Origin: an uncultured Saprospiraceae bacterium | Lineage (GTDB): Bacteria; Bacteroidota; Bacteroidia; Chitinophagales; Saprospiraceae | Length of the DNA: 64,000 bases | NCBI GenBank assembly: GCA_938045585.1 | Contig: CALIAU010000006.1 | Span: forward strand, 1 to 64,000 | Direction of reading: 5' to 3' | Shown: positions 17,711-27,080 of the stretch, piece by piece | Position numbering within the stretch: the stretch's first letter is position 1 | Layout of the letters: the number at the start of each line of letters is the position of its first letter | Notes under the pieces: model-generated | Database searches by the model: none | The model's input: only the letters and a program-made list of their open reading frames with translations | Told to the model about the DNA's origin: nothing | Position numbers and translations under genes: made by a program

Positions 17711-17750
17711 AGAATAGCTCTGGAGAATATATTTTCTTCAGAGCTATTCT
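17711..17750. terminator. Bidirectional terminator hairpin
   Basis: AGAATAGCTCTGGAGAA (17711-17727) pairs with TTCTTCAGAGCTATTCT (17734-17750) with one G-T wobble around a 6-base loop. TTTAAG follows on plus and a short T/A-rich run on minus. It lies between the convergent ends of the VWA gene and the propeller gene. Confidence 0.75.
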
Positions 17751-17765
17751 TTTAAGCTGAGATGA

Positions 17766-20700
17766 TTAGAACTCTCCCTTAATGTAAGGTCCACCTAGGT
17801 CAACAATAGTATCTGCAATTCGGCTAATTTCCTTTTTGATAAATTTAAGTTGACTTGAAGCTTCCTGTAATTCATCTGTGACAATTGCCATGGATTTTTT
17901 ATGCGTATCTGTTGGACCATATGTAGAATTATTTAGTCCTAAAGAAAGAGCAAAAAGACGTTCGCCTATCAATGGACGTGTTTTTTCACCTGGCTTTAAT
18001 TTACTTGGACTACCATTTACAAATTTTGTAAGTGTGTTCACTTTATTTGTCAACGCAACTATATCCTGTGTTATTTTTTCTGTATTTGCTGCTGTTTGAT
18101 CCTGTGCAGTACGTAGTAGCGTTACTTTGTTTTCTAACTGGCCAACTTCAGAAAAGATGGCAGATGCCATTCTATTTGTCTCATCATACGTTTTCCAAAA
18201 CGCGCTCACTTCCGCCATGGGTGCTCCGCTTAGCGTGCTCTTATTTAGCTGCTTCACATTAAAATATTCTTGTTCAGAAAGAGAAGTACGTTGCCCGTTT
18301 TCAATTTTAACGAGTTGAACAGAATATTTTCCAGGGGCAGCAAGAAATCCTTTTGCCCATGTATTTGGCTTGCTACTATTCACAACTGAACTAATAGGAT
18401 ATCTTAAATCCCATGCAGTTCTATGTATTCCCTTTTTATTTTTAGCAGGAATCTGACGTACGATTTCATCCGCCTCATTTCGAATTAATAAGGCTAGTTG
18501 TGTACCCATTTCATTTTCTTCATTATCTAAGGCATCCCAACCTGCAAATGGTATGTTTTGATTCTTCATCTCTTTTTCCTTCTCTTGACGCAATTCTTTT
18601 TGCGTTTTAAAATCCTCTTTTACATAGTAGCTCAGCAGGGCACCAAAAGGTGGGTTTTCTGCGATATAATGTTGCGAACCCTGTGAACCAGCACCCTTGC
18701 CAAATCCTAAGTGTGAACGTTCAATATACCACCACGCATCACGCACAGGAAATAAGGCAGCTTCCTTATTTACAAGATCTGATGACATATGTCGAAGAGC
18801 AGAAAAGTCATCGAGGATATAAATGCTCCGCCCGAAAGAGGCAGCAACTAAATCATTTTCACGTCTATGTATTTTTAAATCTCTAAAAGAAATTGTAGGC
18901 AATCCACCTTTTAATTGGGTCCAGGATGCACCACCATTCTGTGTTACATAAATACCAAATTCAGTACCAATAAATATCAAATTCTGATCAACATGATCTT
19001 GTACTATTCGCCAAATGATATTGTCCTTTGGTAAATTTGCACTTATTGATTTCCAAGTTTTTCCCTTATCCGATGTTTTAAATAGGAAGGGCCTAAAATC
19101 ACCTTCTTTATGATTGTCCATTGCCATGTAAGCCACGTTAGCATCAAATAAATCTGCCTTAATGTCATTAATGTAGGCGCGTGCTGGTACACCACTTAAG
19201 CGGGAGGCTTCTGTTTTTCTCCAAGTCTTGCCATTGTCTTCTGTAATTTGAATAAGACCATCATCTGTGCCTACATACAAGAGATCACGCTGCACAGGAG
19301 ATTCGTCGACCATAGTTATGGTGTTATAATTAGACATAGCATACACATCCCAAGGATTATCTATGCTTTGTTGTCTTCCCATTATCGGTAAGGCAAATCT
19401 ATTCTCATTTCGGGTAAGGTCTTCTGAAAGGGCTGTCCAACTATCTCCTCTATTATCTGAGCGCCATAATCGTTGTGATCCAAAGTAGATCTGTTTAGGA
19501 TCATGTGGGCTGACTAGGATAGGGGCATCCCAATTAAAACGTTCATAGGGTTCGTCAGCGGCAGGCTGAGGTTGAATGTCCATTACCTCACCAGTTGCCA
19601 TGTCTAACCTGGAAAGCGTACCCTGTTGTCTTTGTGCATATACTATATTTGGATTACCGGGTTCCGTTGCTGGCTGATGTCCATCCCAGTTAAGTACAAC
19701 TTTCCAGTCTGAATTTTGGATTCCCTGAATATTGTCAGTACGAGACGGTCCTCCTTCTGTACTGTTATCTTGCGTTCCTCCGTACACGTTATAAAATGGC
19801 TCAGCATCGTCAATTGCGATGTCATAGAATTGGGTAATAGGTAAGTTTTCAATGTATCTCCAATTTTCACACAGGTCAAAAGTCTCATAAATACCACCGT
19901 CTGATCCTAATAATAAATAATCAGGATCACTCAACTTGAAGTTAATGGAATGATTGTCCCCATGCTTATTTTTTTCATTCATTCTTCTAAAGGTCTTGCC
20001 ACCGTCATCAGAAATCTGCGCATTGTTATCCATCAAATATAGTCGGTCGTAATTATGTGGGCAAGCATACAGCTCTTGATAGTAATGCGGCCCTGTTCCT
20101 CCCGTAATGGCATCAGATTGCTTCTTCCATGTCATACCACCATCCATACTTTTGTACAAACCACCTTTTCTCAGATCTTCCTCTACGGCTGCATAGATGA
20201 CATCAGGTTTTTGTGGTGATAAGCATAATCCTATTTTTCCCAAGTGTGACTTGGGAAGTCCGTTGCTTAGTTTATGCCATGTTTCTCCACCATCTGTACT
20301 TTTATGTAAGCCTGACCCAGGCCCTCCACCCATATAGGCAGCGACGGTTCTATGTCTATCCCAACTAGCGCAATATAGAACATCAGGATTTCTAGGGTCC
20401 ATGATTATTTCTGTTGCACCTGTCCATTGATTATTGCCTAATGTTTGTTTCCAGTTTTTTCCTCCATCTACTGATTTATAAATTCCTCTTTCTCCACCAC
20501 TAGACCAAAGTGGTCCTTGTGAGGCAACCCAGATTATATTTGAATTTTGTGGGTGTACAAGAATTTCAGCAATATGTTGAGATTGTTTAAGTCCCATGTT
20601 TTCCCAACTCATTCCTCCATCTGTACTTTTGTAAACACCATCTCCCCAACTAACGTGCCTGCCACCTACATTTTCTCCTGTGCCCAACCAGATAGTACTT

Positions 20701-21008
20701 GTATTGTTTGGATCTATTGTAATGCAGCCTGTGGAGTACACACTTTGATCTTCAAAGATAGGAGTCCAGGTAACACCAGCATTCACAGTTTTCCAAACGT
20801 TACCAGAACCTACTGCAACATACCAGAGGCTTTCATCATTTGGGTCAATTGCAATATCAGCAATTCTTCCAGACATAAAGGCAGGGCCTATACTTCTGAA
20901 TTTTAATCCAGCCAGACTTTCTGCAGGATCTTCTTTTTTTGTTTGTGCATTCAAGCAAATTGAAGAGCTCAGAAGAATTAAGAGGACATAAAAGAAGTTC
21001 TGTTTCAT
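17766..21008 (-). CDS. Secreted BNR/VPS10-like beta-propeller protein, paralog 1
   Basis: The 1080-aa protein has a Sec signal (KQNFFYVLLILLSSSICLNAQ). Many BNR/Asp-box repeats (such as GVYKSTDGGMSWENM and GLHKSTDGGETWHKL) spread over about residues 40-740, as in sortilin VPS10 ten-bladed propellers and sialidase-like folds. The last ~350 residues hold a beta domain and a helical region. Family members are often labelled glycosyl hydrolase, but I see no catalytic set, so no enzyme activity is claimed. No T9SS tail is visible. It is the second gene after its paralog, with a 25-base gap. Confidence 0.8.
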   Translation of the reverse strand: MKQNFFYVLLILLSSSICLNAQTKKEDPAESLAGLKFRSIGPAFMSGRIADIAIDPNDESLWYVAVGSGNVWKTVNAGVTWTPIFEDQSVYSTGCITIDPNNTSTIWLGTGENVGGRHVSWGDGVYKSTDGGMSWENMGLKQSQHIAEILVHPQNSNIIWVASQGPLWSSGGERGIYKSVDGGKNWKQTLGNNQWTGATEIIMDPRNPDVLYCASWDRHRTVAAYMGGGPGSGLHKSTDGGETWHKLSNGLPKSHLGKIGLCLSPQKPDVIYAAVEEDLRKGGLYKSMDGGMTWKKQSDAITGGTGPHYYQELYACPHNYDRLYLMDNNAQISDDGGKTFRRMNEKNKHGDNHSINFKLSDPDYLLLGSDGGIYETFDLCENWRYIENLPITQFYDIAIDDAEPFYNVYGGTQDNSTEGGPSRTDNIQGIQNSDWKVVLNWDGHQPATEPGNPNIVYAQRQQGTLSRLDMATGEVMDIQPQPAADEPYERFNWDAPILVSPHDPKQIYFGSQRLWRSDNRGDSWTALSEDLTRNENRFALPIMGRQQSIDNPWDVYAMSNYNTITMVDESPVQRDLLYVGTDDGLIQITEDNGKTWRKTEASRLSGVPARAYINDIKADLFDANVAYMAMDNHKEGDFRPFLFKTSDKGKTWKSISANLPKDNIIWRIVQDHVDQNLIFIGTEFGIYVTQNGGASWTQLKGGLPTISFRDLKIHRRENDLVAASFGRSIYILDDFSALRHMSSDLVNKEAALFPVRDAWWYIERSHLGFGKGAGSQGSQHYIAENPPFGALLSYYVKEDFKTQKELRQEKEKEMKNQNIPFAGWDALDNEENEMGTQLALLIRNEADEIVRQIPAKNKKGIHRTAWDLRYPISSVVNSSKPNTWAKGFLAAPGKYSVQLVKIENGQRTSLSEQEYFNVKQLNKSTLSGAPMAEVSAFWKTYDETNRMASAIFSEVGQLENKVTLLRTAQDQTAANTEKITQDIVALTNKVNTLTKFVNGSPSKLKPGEKTRPLIGERLFALSLGLNNSTYGPTDTHKKSMAIVTDELQEASSQLKFIKKEISRIADTIVDLGGPYIKGEF

Positions 21009-21033
21009 AAGTGAATATTTGAAGAGTTATTTT

Positions 21034-24000
21034 TTAGTTTTTGATCTTAATAAAATCCTGTATCTCGTTGCGTATGAGTTCGTTTAAGATTTTAATTTCT
21101 TTTGTTTTTATGTTTTCATACGCAGCAAGTTGTACATCGATTTTACTGCTTATTTCATCATAGACTGCATGCATAGATTCGGTAGGAGGCGCATCACTAA
21201 TCTGAGCTAAAGAATTCAAGTGTGCTAACTTATTTGTTAGTCGAATTGGGAAATTAAGTGGGTCTTGTCGACTTCTGTTTTTAGTCTGATACAGTTCTTT
21301 TTCGATTACACTAAGTGTAGAATCAATCTCATTTATCTTTGCTACTATGGCCTCGCTCTTATGCATTTCTTTGAAGTCAGCCATTTGTTTTTTTAAGTCC
21401 CGCATCTCTATGATTGATTCGTGTGCCTCCGTTACCTTAGTGTTTACGGATTGGATGAAGCTGTATTGTTTTGCTAAATCATTGTCGCTAAAGCTTACGC
21501 GAGGGTCTTTCATAATCTGGAAGGATTGCGATTGATTTTCTCCATTTATATTTAAATGAACCTGGTACGTTCCTGGAACTACTTTAGGTCCAGCCATGGA
21601 ACCCCACCACATCACCATGCCTTCAAAGGAGCTAGCACTTTCTTCGCGCATATTCCAGTTGAAAACATTGGCTCCCTTCTCTAATTCTAGTTTTTTGTTT
21701 TTCTTTTTAGCGTAATTGGAATAGCTATTTAAAGTGTCACCAGACATGCTTAGATACACAAGTTCTACACTGTCTGTTTTCTCTTCGTAATTGTGTAAGT
21801 AGAAATGGGTGTTGACTCCGCCTGGATGGTTCATTCCAGCCCCTTTGACGTTCTTGTTTTGACTGCCTCCCATGCGGTAAGAATCATTGGGAGTAAATAG
21901 ATGATTTTTTTGAAGACGATTCATTTCTGCTTCTTCTCTGATGGTTTTTAATTCATCAATTATCCACAAACCTCTTCCCTGTGTCGCAGCAATTAAATTG
22001 TCATTCTTGATGGCCAAATCTGTTATAGGCACAATAGGTAAATTACGTTGCATGCTTTTCCAATAACTACCATCGTTGTCAGAATAATACATGCCAGTTT
22101 CTGTGCCAGCATATAACATACCTTCTTGCTCTGGATCTACACGCACAGCCCGTGTGAAATGTTCGCTGTCAATACCATTAGTGATTTTTGTCCAACTTGC
22201 ACCATAATTTTCTGTTTTATAAATGTAGGGTTTAAAGTCTCCTGCCTTGTATAATGTGCCAGCTATATAACAAGAACCTTTTTTATGAGGATTAGGCTCA
22301 ATACAATTAATCATTAACCACTTTGGAATATCCTGCGGAGTAACATTGTCCCAGTTCTTACCTCCATCTTTAGTGAGATGTATTAATCCATCATCTGAGC
22401 CAACCCAGATATGGCCTTCTTCAATAGGGGATTCTGCAGCTGCAAAAATGGTGCAATAATATTCCACACCTGTGTTGTCCTGAGTGATAGGACCACCTGA
22501 TGATTTAAGTTTGGTAGAGTCATTGCGCGTTAGGTCAGGACTTATAATATCCCAACTTTGACCCTCGTCCGTACTCATGTGCAAATGATTCGAAGCAACG
22601 TACAGCTTTTTTGCATCATGCTTAGAAAAGAATATAGGAAAGTTCCATTGGAATCTGTATTTCATTCCTTCTGCACCATAGCCCATTGGATTATCTGGCC
22701 ACACATTTATAGCCCTTACCTGTTTCGTACTGTGGTCGAGACGTGTCAAGAAGCCACCATAACTGCCGCCATATACAATATCATCGTTTGTAGGATCAAC
22801 TGCTATATGTGCTGATTCACCACCAGCGGAACGCTCCCAATCTGATTCTCCAATGGAAGAACCATCTGTTCTATGTGCAATTCGGATAGTGCTATTATCT
22901 TGTTGCGCAGCATAGACACGATATGGAAAATGATTGTCCGTTGTTACTCTATAAAATTGCGCCGTGGGTTGATTGTGGTAGGTAGTCCAAGTTTCTCCAC
23001 CATCATACGTAACTTGAGCACCTCCGTCATCTCCAATTATCATACGTTTTGGATTACTCGGAGAAATCCAAAGGTCATGATGGTCACCATGTGGTGCTCT
23101 AGCTGAAGTAAAACTTTTTCCTCCATCCTTTGACTTATGGTAAGATACATTGACGACGTAGACTACATCCTCATCCTGTGTGTCGGCATATAGTCTTGTA
23201 TAATACCAAGCACGTTGACGCAATGACCTATCCGAATTGACTTTTTTCCATGTGTCTCCACCGTCATCAGATCGAAAAAGTCCTCCATCTGCGTTCTCTA
23301 TGAGTGCCCATACTCGGTCTGGATTTGCGGGAGAGATTGTCACACCACTAATTCCCCAAGTACCAGTCGGTAAACCTTTGTTTGCACTTATATTTGTCCA
23401 AGTTTCACCAGAGTCCGTACTTTTCCAGAGGGCAGAACCATCTCCTCCACTAGAGAGGCTATACGGATTCCTACGTATGGTCCAGGTAGTAGCAAAAAGA
23501 ATGCGCGGATTAGTGGGGTCAAAGCTTAGGTCCACAGCTCCAGAGGAAGCATTCGCAAATAAGACTTTTTTCCAAGTATCTCCACCATTTGTACTTTTGT
23601 AGACACCTCGTTCTGTATCATCTGCAAATAAATTTCCCATGACAGCAGCATAGACAATATCTGGATTGTTTGGATCAATGCGCAGTCTAGAAATATGTCG
23701 TGATTTTGTGAGCCCCTTACTTGTCCAAGTCTTTCCAGCATCTTCTGACTTCCAAACACCATACCCGTGTGACACATTCCCTCTTACCGTTTTTTCGCCA
23801 CCACCTACATAGATGACATTATTATCGGATTTGGATACTTCAATAGATCCTATAGACCCACCAAAGAAGCCATCAGAAATATTATCCCAAGATCTTCCGC
23901 CATCTTCTGTTTTCCATATACCACCACCTGTCGATCCAAAATAGAACAGGTTAGGCTTTTCATCAATTCCGGTGACAGCACAAGATCGACCACCTCTATA

Positions 24001-24120
24001 GGGTCCCAGTTCACGCCATTCGACCTTGGTGAGATGCTCAGAATTATTTGTGTTGATTTGAGTAAATGCAAAAATGCAATTGCATAATATTAGGAGAGAT
24101 GTAATGAGTATGTTTTTCAT
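21034..24120 (-). CDS. Secreted BNR/VPS10-like beta-propeller protein, paralog 2
   Basis: The 1028-aa protein has a signal peptide (about 1-20, ending FAFTQ) and the same architecture as its neighbour. BNR repeats (GGGIWKTEDGGRSWDNI, GVWKSEDAGKTWTSK, ALWKSTDSGETWTNI) run to about residue 700, followed by a beta domain and a Lys/Glu-rich helical C-terminus. The family N-terminus WRELGPYRGGRSCAVTG corresponds to FRSIGPAFMSGRIADIA in the partner. The two likely arose by duplication and are co-transcribed. They may work as a pair in binding or processing an extracellular polymer (inference). Confidence 0.8.
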   Translation of the reverse strand: MKNILITSLLILCNCIFAFTQINTNNSEHLTKVEWRELGPYRGGRSCAVTGIDEKPNLFYFGSTGGGIWKTEDGGRSWDNISDGFFGGSIGSIEVSKSDNNVIYVGGGEKTVRGNVSHGYGVWKSEDAGKTWTSKGLTKSRHISRLRIDPNNPDIVYAAVMGNLFADDTERGVYKSTNGGDTWKKVLFANASSGAVDLSFDPTNPRILFATTWTIRRNPYSLSSGGDGSALWKSTDSGETWTNISANKGLPTGTWGISGVTISPANPDRVWALIENADGGLFRSDDGGDTWKKVNSDRSLRQRAWYYTRLYADTQDEDVVYVVNVSYHKSKDGGKSFTSARAPHGDHHDLWISPSNPKRMIIGDDGGAQVTYDGGETWTTYHNQPTAQFYRVTTDNHFPYRVYAAQQDNSTIRIAHRTDGSSIGESDWERSAGGESAHIAVDPTNDDIVYGGSYGGFLTRLDHSTKQVRAINVWPDNPMGYGAEGMKYRFQWNFPIFFSKHDAKKLYVASNHLHMSTDEGQSWDIISPDLTRNDSTKLKSSGGPITQDNTGVEYYCTIFAAAESPIEEGHIWVGSDDGLIHLTKDGGKNWDNVTPQDIPKWLMINCIEPNPHKKGSCYIAGTLYKAGDFKPYIYKTENYGASWTKITNGIDSEHFTRAVRVDPEQEGMLYAGTETGMYYSDNDGSYWKSMQRNLPIVPITDLAIKNDNLIAATQGRGLWIIDELKTIREEAEMNRLQKNHLFTPNDSYRMGGSQNKNVKGAGMNHPGGVNTHFYLHNYEEKTDSVELVYLSMSGDTLNSYSNYAKKKNKKLELEKGANVFNWNMREESASSFEGMVMWWGSMAGPKVVPGTYQVHLNINGENQSQSFQIMKDPRVSFSDNDLAKQYSFIQSVNTKVTEAHESIIEMRDLKKQMADFKEMHKSEAIVAKINEIDSTLSVIEKELYQTKNRSRQDPLNFPIRLTNKLAHLNSLAQISDAPPTESMHAVYDEISSKIDVQLAAYENIKTKEIKILNELIRNEIQDFIKIKN

Positions 24121-24431
24121 AGCTTGAGATTCTTCCTGAAAATAGAAAAGATATCCAAAAGATTCTAAGGCTAGACGACTTGATTAGCTAGGTATTTGAA
24201 AGTAAGTAGGAGCTGGGATATAGAAGATATTGACTTAGCTGAATTTAAAAGGAAATTAGGAGTAACATCGAAAGAAAAGCTTGTTTAAAGGGTGAAATAT
24301 GCTGACAAAATCGGTTATTTTTTAATTTATTGATTATTTCTACTGATTAATGTTAATAATACCGAATTTTCTTACATAACTATTATATTTAATATCAAGA
24401 CATTAATTAACTAACTAACATCTTAAGAATT
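24121..24431. other. Divergent intergenic region between propeller operon and aquaporin
   Basis: This AT-rich stretch of 311 bases has no ORF of interest. It must carry the promoters of the minus-strand propeller pair and of the aquaporin. On minus, TATCTTTT lies near the propeller start and, on plus, TATATTTA lies near the aquaporin. Both are imperfect versions of TAnnTTTG, so neither is called as a promoter. Confidence 0.4.
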
Positions 24432-25058
24432 ATGGGTAAATACATAGTAGAATTTATTGGGACTTTCTTTCTAGTGCTTACAATTGTATGCACAGTAAAT
24501 GGTGGGGTAGCCATGGCACCCTTAGCCATAGGTTCTATGCTTATGGTAATGATTTATGCTGGTGGGCACATTTCTGGTGCACATTACAATCCTGCAGTTA
24601 CTCTCTCAGTATTTATGAGAGGAAAAGTAGCTGGATCTGATGTGCCGGGATATGTCATAGCACAATTAGCAGGTGGTGCAATCGCAGCATTGATCGCTAC
24701 TAAATTATTAGGTTTTACAGCTGCAGAAGCTCCAAGTGATATGAATATGGCAGCAGGAATCACTGCTGAAATTTTGGGAACCTTTGCACTTTGTTGGGTA
24801 ATACTTCACACGGCTACTACAAAAAGCACAGCTGGCAATTCATATTATGGATTGGCTATTGGTTTTACTGTATTAGCATGTGCGTGGGGATTAGGTAGTT
24901 TTTCTGGAGGTGCATTTAATCCAGCTGTTGGCTTAGGTGCTTTAACTGCCGGCATGACTACAGTTACAAATCTAGGAGGCATTATTGTAGCAAACCTAAT
25001 AGGAGGTGCTTTAGCAGCAATTCTATTTAAGGTAGTTTACGATACATCGGAAGACTAA
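24432..25058 (+). CDS. MIP-family aquaporin-like channel lacking the filter arginine
   Basis: This 208-aa integral membrane protein has about six TM helices and two re-entrant NPA loops: GAHYNPAVTLS (NPA at 53-55) and GGAFNPAVGLG (NPA at 163-165). Canonical aquaporins and glycerol facilitators carry Arg directly after the second NPA as part of the ar/R selectivity filter; here it is Val166. The fold is clear, but the transported solute (water, a small neutral solute or a gas) cannot be deduced. It is a single gene followed by a strong terminator. Confidence 0.87.
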   Translation: MGKYIVEFIGTFFLVLTIVCTVNGGVAMAPLAIGSMLMVMIYAGGHISGAHYNPAVTLSVFMRGKVAGSDVPGYVIAQLAGGAIAALIATKLLGFTAAEAPSDMNMAAGITAEILGTFALCWVILHTATTKSTAGNSYYGLAIGFTVLACAWGLGSFSGGAFNPAVGLGALTAGMTTVTNLGGIIVANLIGGALAAILFKVVYDTSED

Positions 25059-25070
25059 ACGATTCAGAAT

Positions 25071-25108
25071 AAAAAAAGCCGCAACGATTATTGTTGCGGC
25101 TTTTTTTT
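25071..25108. terminator. Strong bidirectional intrinsic terminator
   Basis: AAAAAAAGCCGCAAC, a 7-base loop, then GTTGCGGCTTTTTTTT. The 8-bp GC-rich stem (25078-25085 with 25093-25100) is flanked by A7 and T8, so it works for both the aquaporin (+) and the 25121 gene (-). Confidence 0.95.
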
Positions 25109-25120
25109 AATTGTTTTTAT

Positions 25121-26005
25121 CTAATCGAAGATGAATGCTGCACTAAATACTGGGATTGCCCCATCAGTTGTTCCGATTGCTCCAACGTCGAAAACTGCAT
25201 TTTTAGTCATTATCCTTATGTTGAGAGTCCCAAAGGTTGCTGTATTATCATTAAAAGCAATGTCGCTAATATCTGCAATGAATACTTCCCCCACTAAGGA
25301 TATTTTATTTGAAAGTCTCCCCATTCCAGCAATTTGAAATACAGGTAAATCAGCAAAGCCACCTTCTGAAGCATAAGGGATTCCCACTCCTGCCGTTAAG
25401 TTATTATTTTTATTTCCAAAGGTCACATTGGTGTATGCGGCACCTCCAAATCCAGTTGGATCCTGTAGTGAAAATCCAGCAAAAGTTCCAACACCAAAGT
25501 GAATCAATTCATTACTAGAGTGAAAGGTCAACTTTGGATTTACAAAAAATACAGGAACTCTTCCATTAAATAAGCTTACCGTTTCAAATCCACCGCTTAT
25601 GCTAAAATTATCTGAGACGCCATAGGCAAAGAAGTTTCCTACAATCATAATGTTTTGATAATAGGCTTCCCCCTTTTTTAATCCAATGGCAGATTCTCCC
25701 AAATAGTATTTTGAATACAATGGATTGTCAAAATCGAAAATCCTTGCACTGTTCGTCAAGTCATAGGTTATAACTTCTTCTGTTAAGGAACGATCAATCG
25801 TAATAACTCCTGTTCCTTGCACATCCAGAGAAATTTCACTATTATTTATACTGTTTATTGTGCCTTTGTAGCTCGTCCCATCTTGCATTTCTATGCGAAC
25901 AAAATCTCCTGCTTTAGGATTCTTTTGTGTTTGAGCAAACGCGTTGCTTAACCCTAAAAGCATACATATGCTTACTATAAAAAATGATTTTTTAAGTTGA
26001 TACAT
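25121..26005 (-). CDS. Exported protein with N-terminal Sm-like segment and beta-rich body
   Basis: The ATG at 26003-26005 is preferred over the track start at 26080 because it gives a clean Sec signal (YQLKKSFFIVSICMLLGLSNAFAQ). Residues about 30-75 (AGDFVRIEMQDGTSYKGTINSINNSEISLDVQG) look like a small Sm/SH3-type barrel. The rest (about 110-294) is glycine-rich and beta-stranded, ending VFSAAFIFD with a C-terminal aromatic, which suggests an outer-membrane barrel. Function unknown. It is monocistronic. The 287 bases upstream (26006-26292) are AT-rich with a small ATTGTA-AAA-TACAAT hairpin and no gene. Confidence 0.65.
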   Translation of the reverse strand: MYQLKKSFFIVSICMLLGLSNAFAQTQKNPKAGDFVRIEMQDGTSYKGTINSINNSEISLDVQGTGVITIDRSLTEEVITYDLTNSARIFDFDNPLYSKYYLGESAIGLKKGEAYYQNIMIVGNFFAYGVSDNFSISGGFETVSLFNGRVPVFFVNPKLTFHSSNELIHFGVGTFAGFSLQDPTGFGGAAYTNVTFGNKNNNLTAGVGIPYASEGGFADLPVFQIAGMGRLSNKISLVGEVFIADISDIAFNDNTATFGTLNIRIMTKNAVFDVGAIGTTDGAIPVFSAAFIFD

Positions 26006-26292
26006 CTTATTGGTTTTGATTTGTTTGAAAAAGCTGTTGTAAGTAAAATTCCCATCTCTAAATTGATTAATATTTTTCATAATCGATGTAATTTGAAAAG
26101 ATTAATAGGTTATTCAATAACTCAAATCTATTGCTTGTGGAAGCACAATATTGACATTATTTGTAAAACGCATAAGTCATTTACTACTGAATAGATATTT
26201 AATTCAATTTATCTTTGAATATATCATGTAATGTAAATTGACAACAATTGTATTTTACAATATGTAAACTACATCTGCATAATGTCTCAAAA

Positions 26293-27069
26293 TCATACAC
26301 CTTTAATATTTTGAACAAAGGTCTTTGAAGCCTCAGCTAATCCATGTATGCTATCCAAATGTCGAATGAACGCACTACCAATAATAGCTCCGTTCGCCTG
26401 AGCAGCAGCTTTGTCAAAACTTGCTTTATCATGAATGCCAAAACCAATTAAGCGCGGCGTATCAGGAGCAAGTTCTTCCACTCTTTTAAAATAACTAAGC
26501 TGAGTATCTTCGATATCGCTCTTAGAGCCAGTAATGCTAGAGCTGGAAATTATATACAGAAAATCGCTGCTTAATTCAGCAGCCTCGCGTATGCGTGCGT
26601 CGGAGGTTTTGGGAGTTACCAGAAAGCTAATCCCAAGATTATATTTTTCAAACTGATTTTTTAATTGACTCGCATATTCGTCTAAAGGAAGGTCAGGTAT
26701 GATCAATCCATCCACACCCGCAGCACTTGCATCCATGAAAAACTTCTCAATACCATATTGAATGAGTTGGTTGTAATATCCCATAAGGATAAGTGGGATA
26801 TCGCAAGTTTCTCTAAGCTGTGTTATTTGTTCAAACAGTAAGGATAAATGCATTCCGTTTTTCAAGGCAATTTTACTACTTGCCTGAATCGTTTCTCCAT
26901 CTGCCAAAGGATCCGAGTAGGGCATACCTATTTCCACTAGGTCTACACCCGCCTCATATAAGGCGGGAACAATTTCTAGTAAGGAATCTAATCTTGGATG
27001 TCCTGCCGTAAAGTATATGTTTAAAACTGATTCTTTCTTCTTCTTAAAAAGTGCTTGTATTCTATTCAT
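26293..27069 (-). CDS. trpA: Tryptophan synthase alpha subunit
   Basis: TrpA cleaves indole-3-glycerol phosphate to indole and glyceraldehyde 3-phosphate and passes indole to TrpB. The track start (27084) is a TTG; ATG 27067-27069 (MNRIQALFKKKKE) matches family N-termini and is chosen, giving 258 aa. The catalytic Glu and Asp lie in LVEIGMPYSDPLADG. The phosphate-binding end has IGFGIHDKASF and GAIIGSAFIRHL. It begins 11 bases after the trpB stop and is the last gene of the operon. Confidence 0.96.
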   Translation of the reverse strand: MNRIQALFKKKKESVLNIYFTAGHPRLDSLLEIVPALYEAGVDLVEIGMPYSDPLADGETIQASSKIALKNGMHLSLLFEQITQLRETCDIPLILMGYYNQLIQYGIEKFFMDASAAGVDGLIIPDLPLDEYASQLKNQFEKYNLGISFLVTPKTSDARIREAAELSSDFLYIISSSSITGSKSDIEDTQLSYFKRVEELAPDTPRLIGFGIHDKASFDKAAAQANGAIIGSAFIRHLDSIHGLAEASKTFVQNIKGV

Positions 27070-27080
27070 CGGCAAATCTG

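Noticed and set aside
17766-24120. Glycosyl hydrolase or sialidase activity for the propeller pair
   Set aside because: Asp-box repeats define a fold, not an activity; no catalytic residue set could be recognised.
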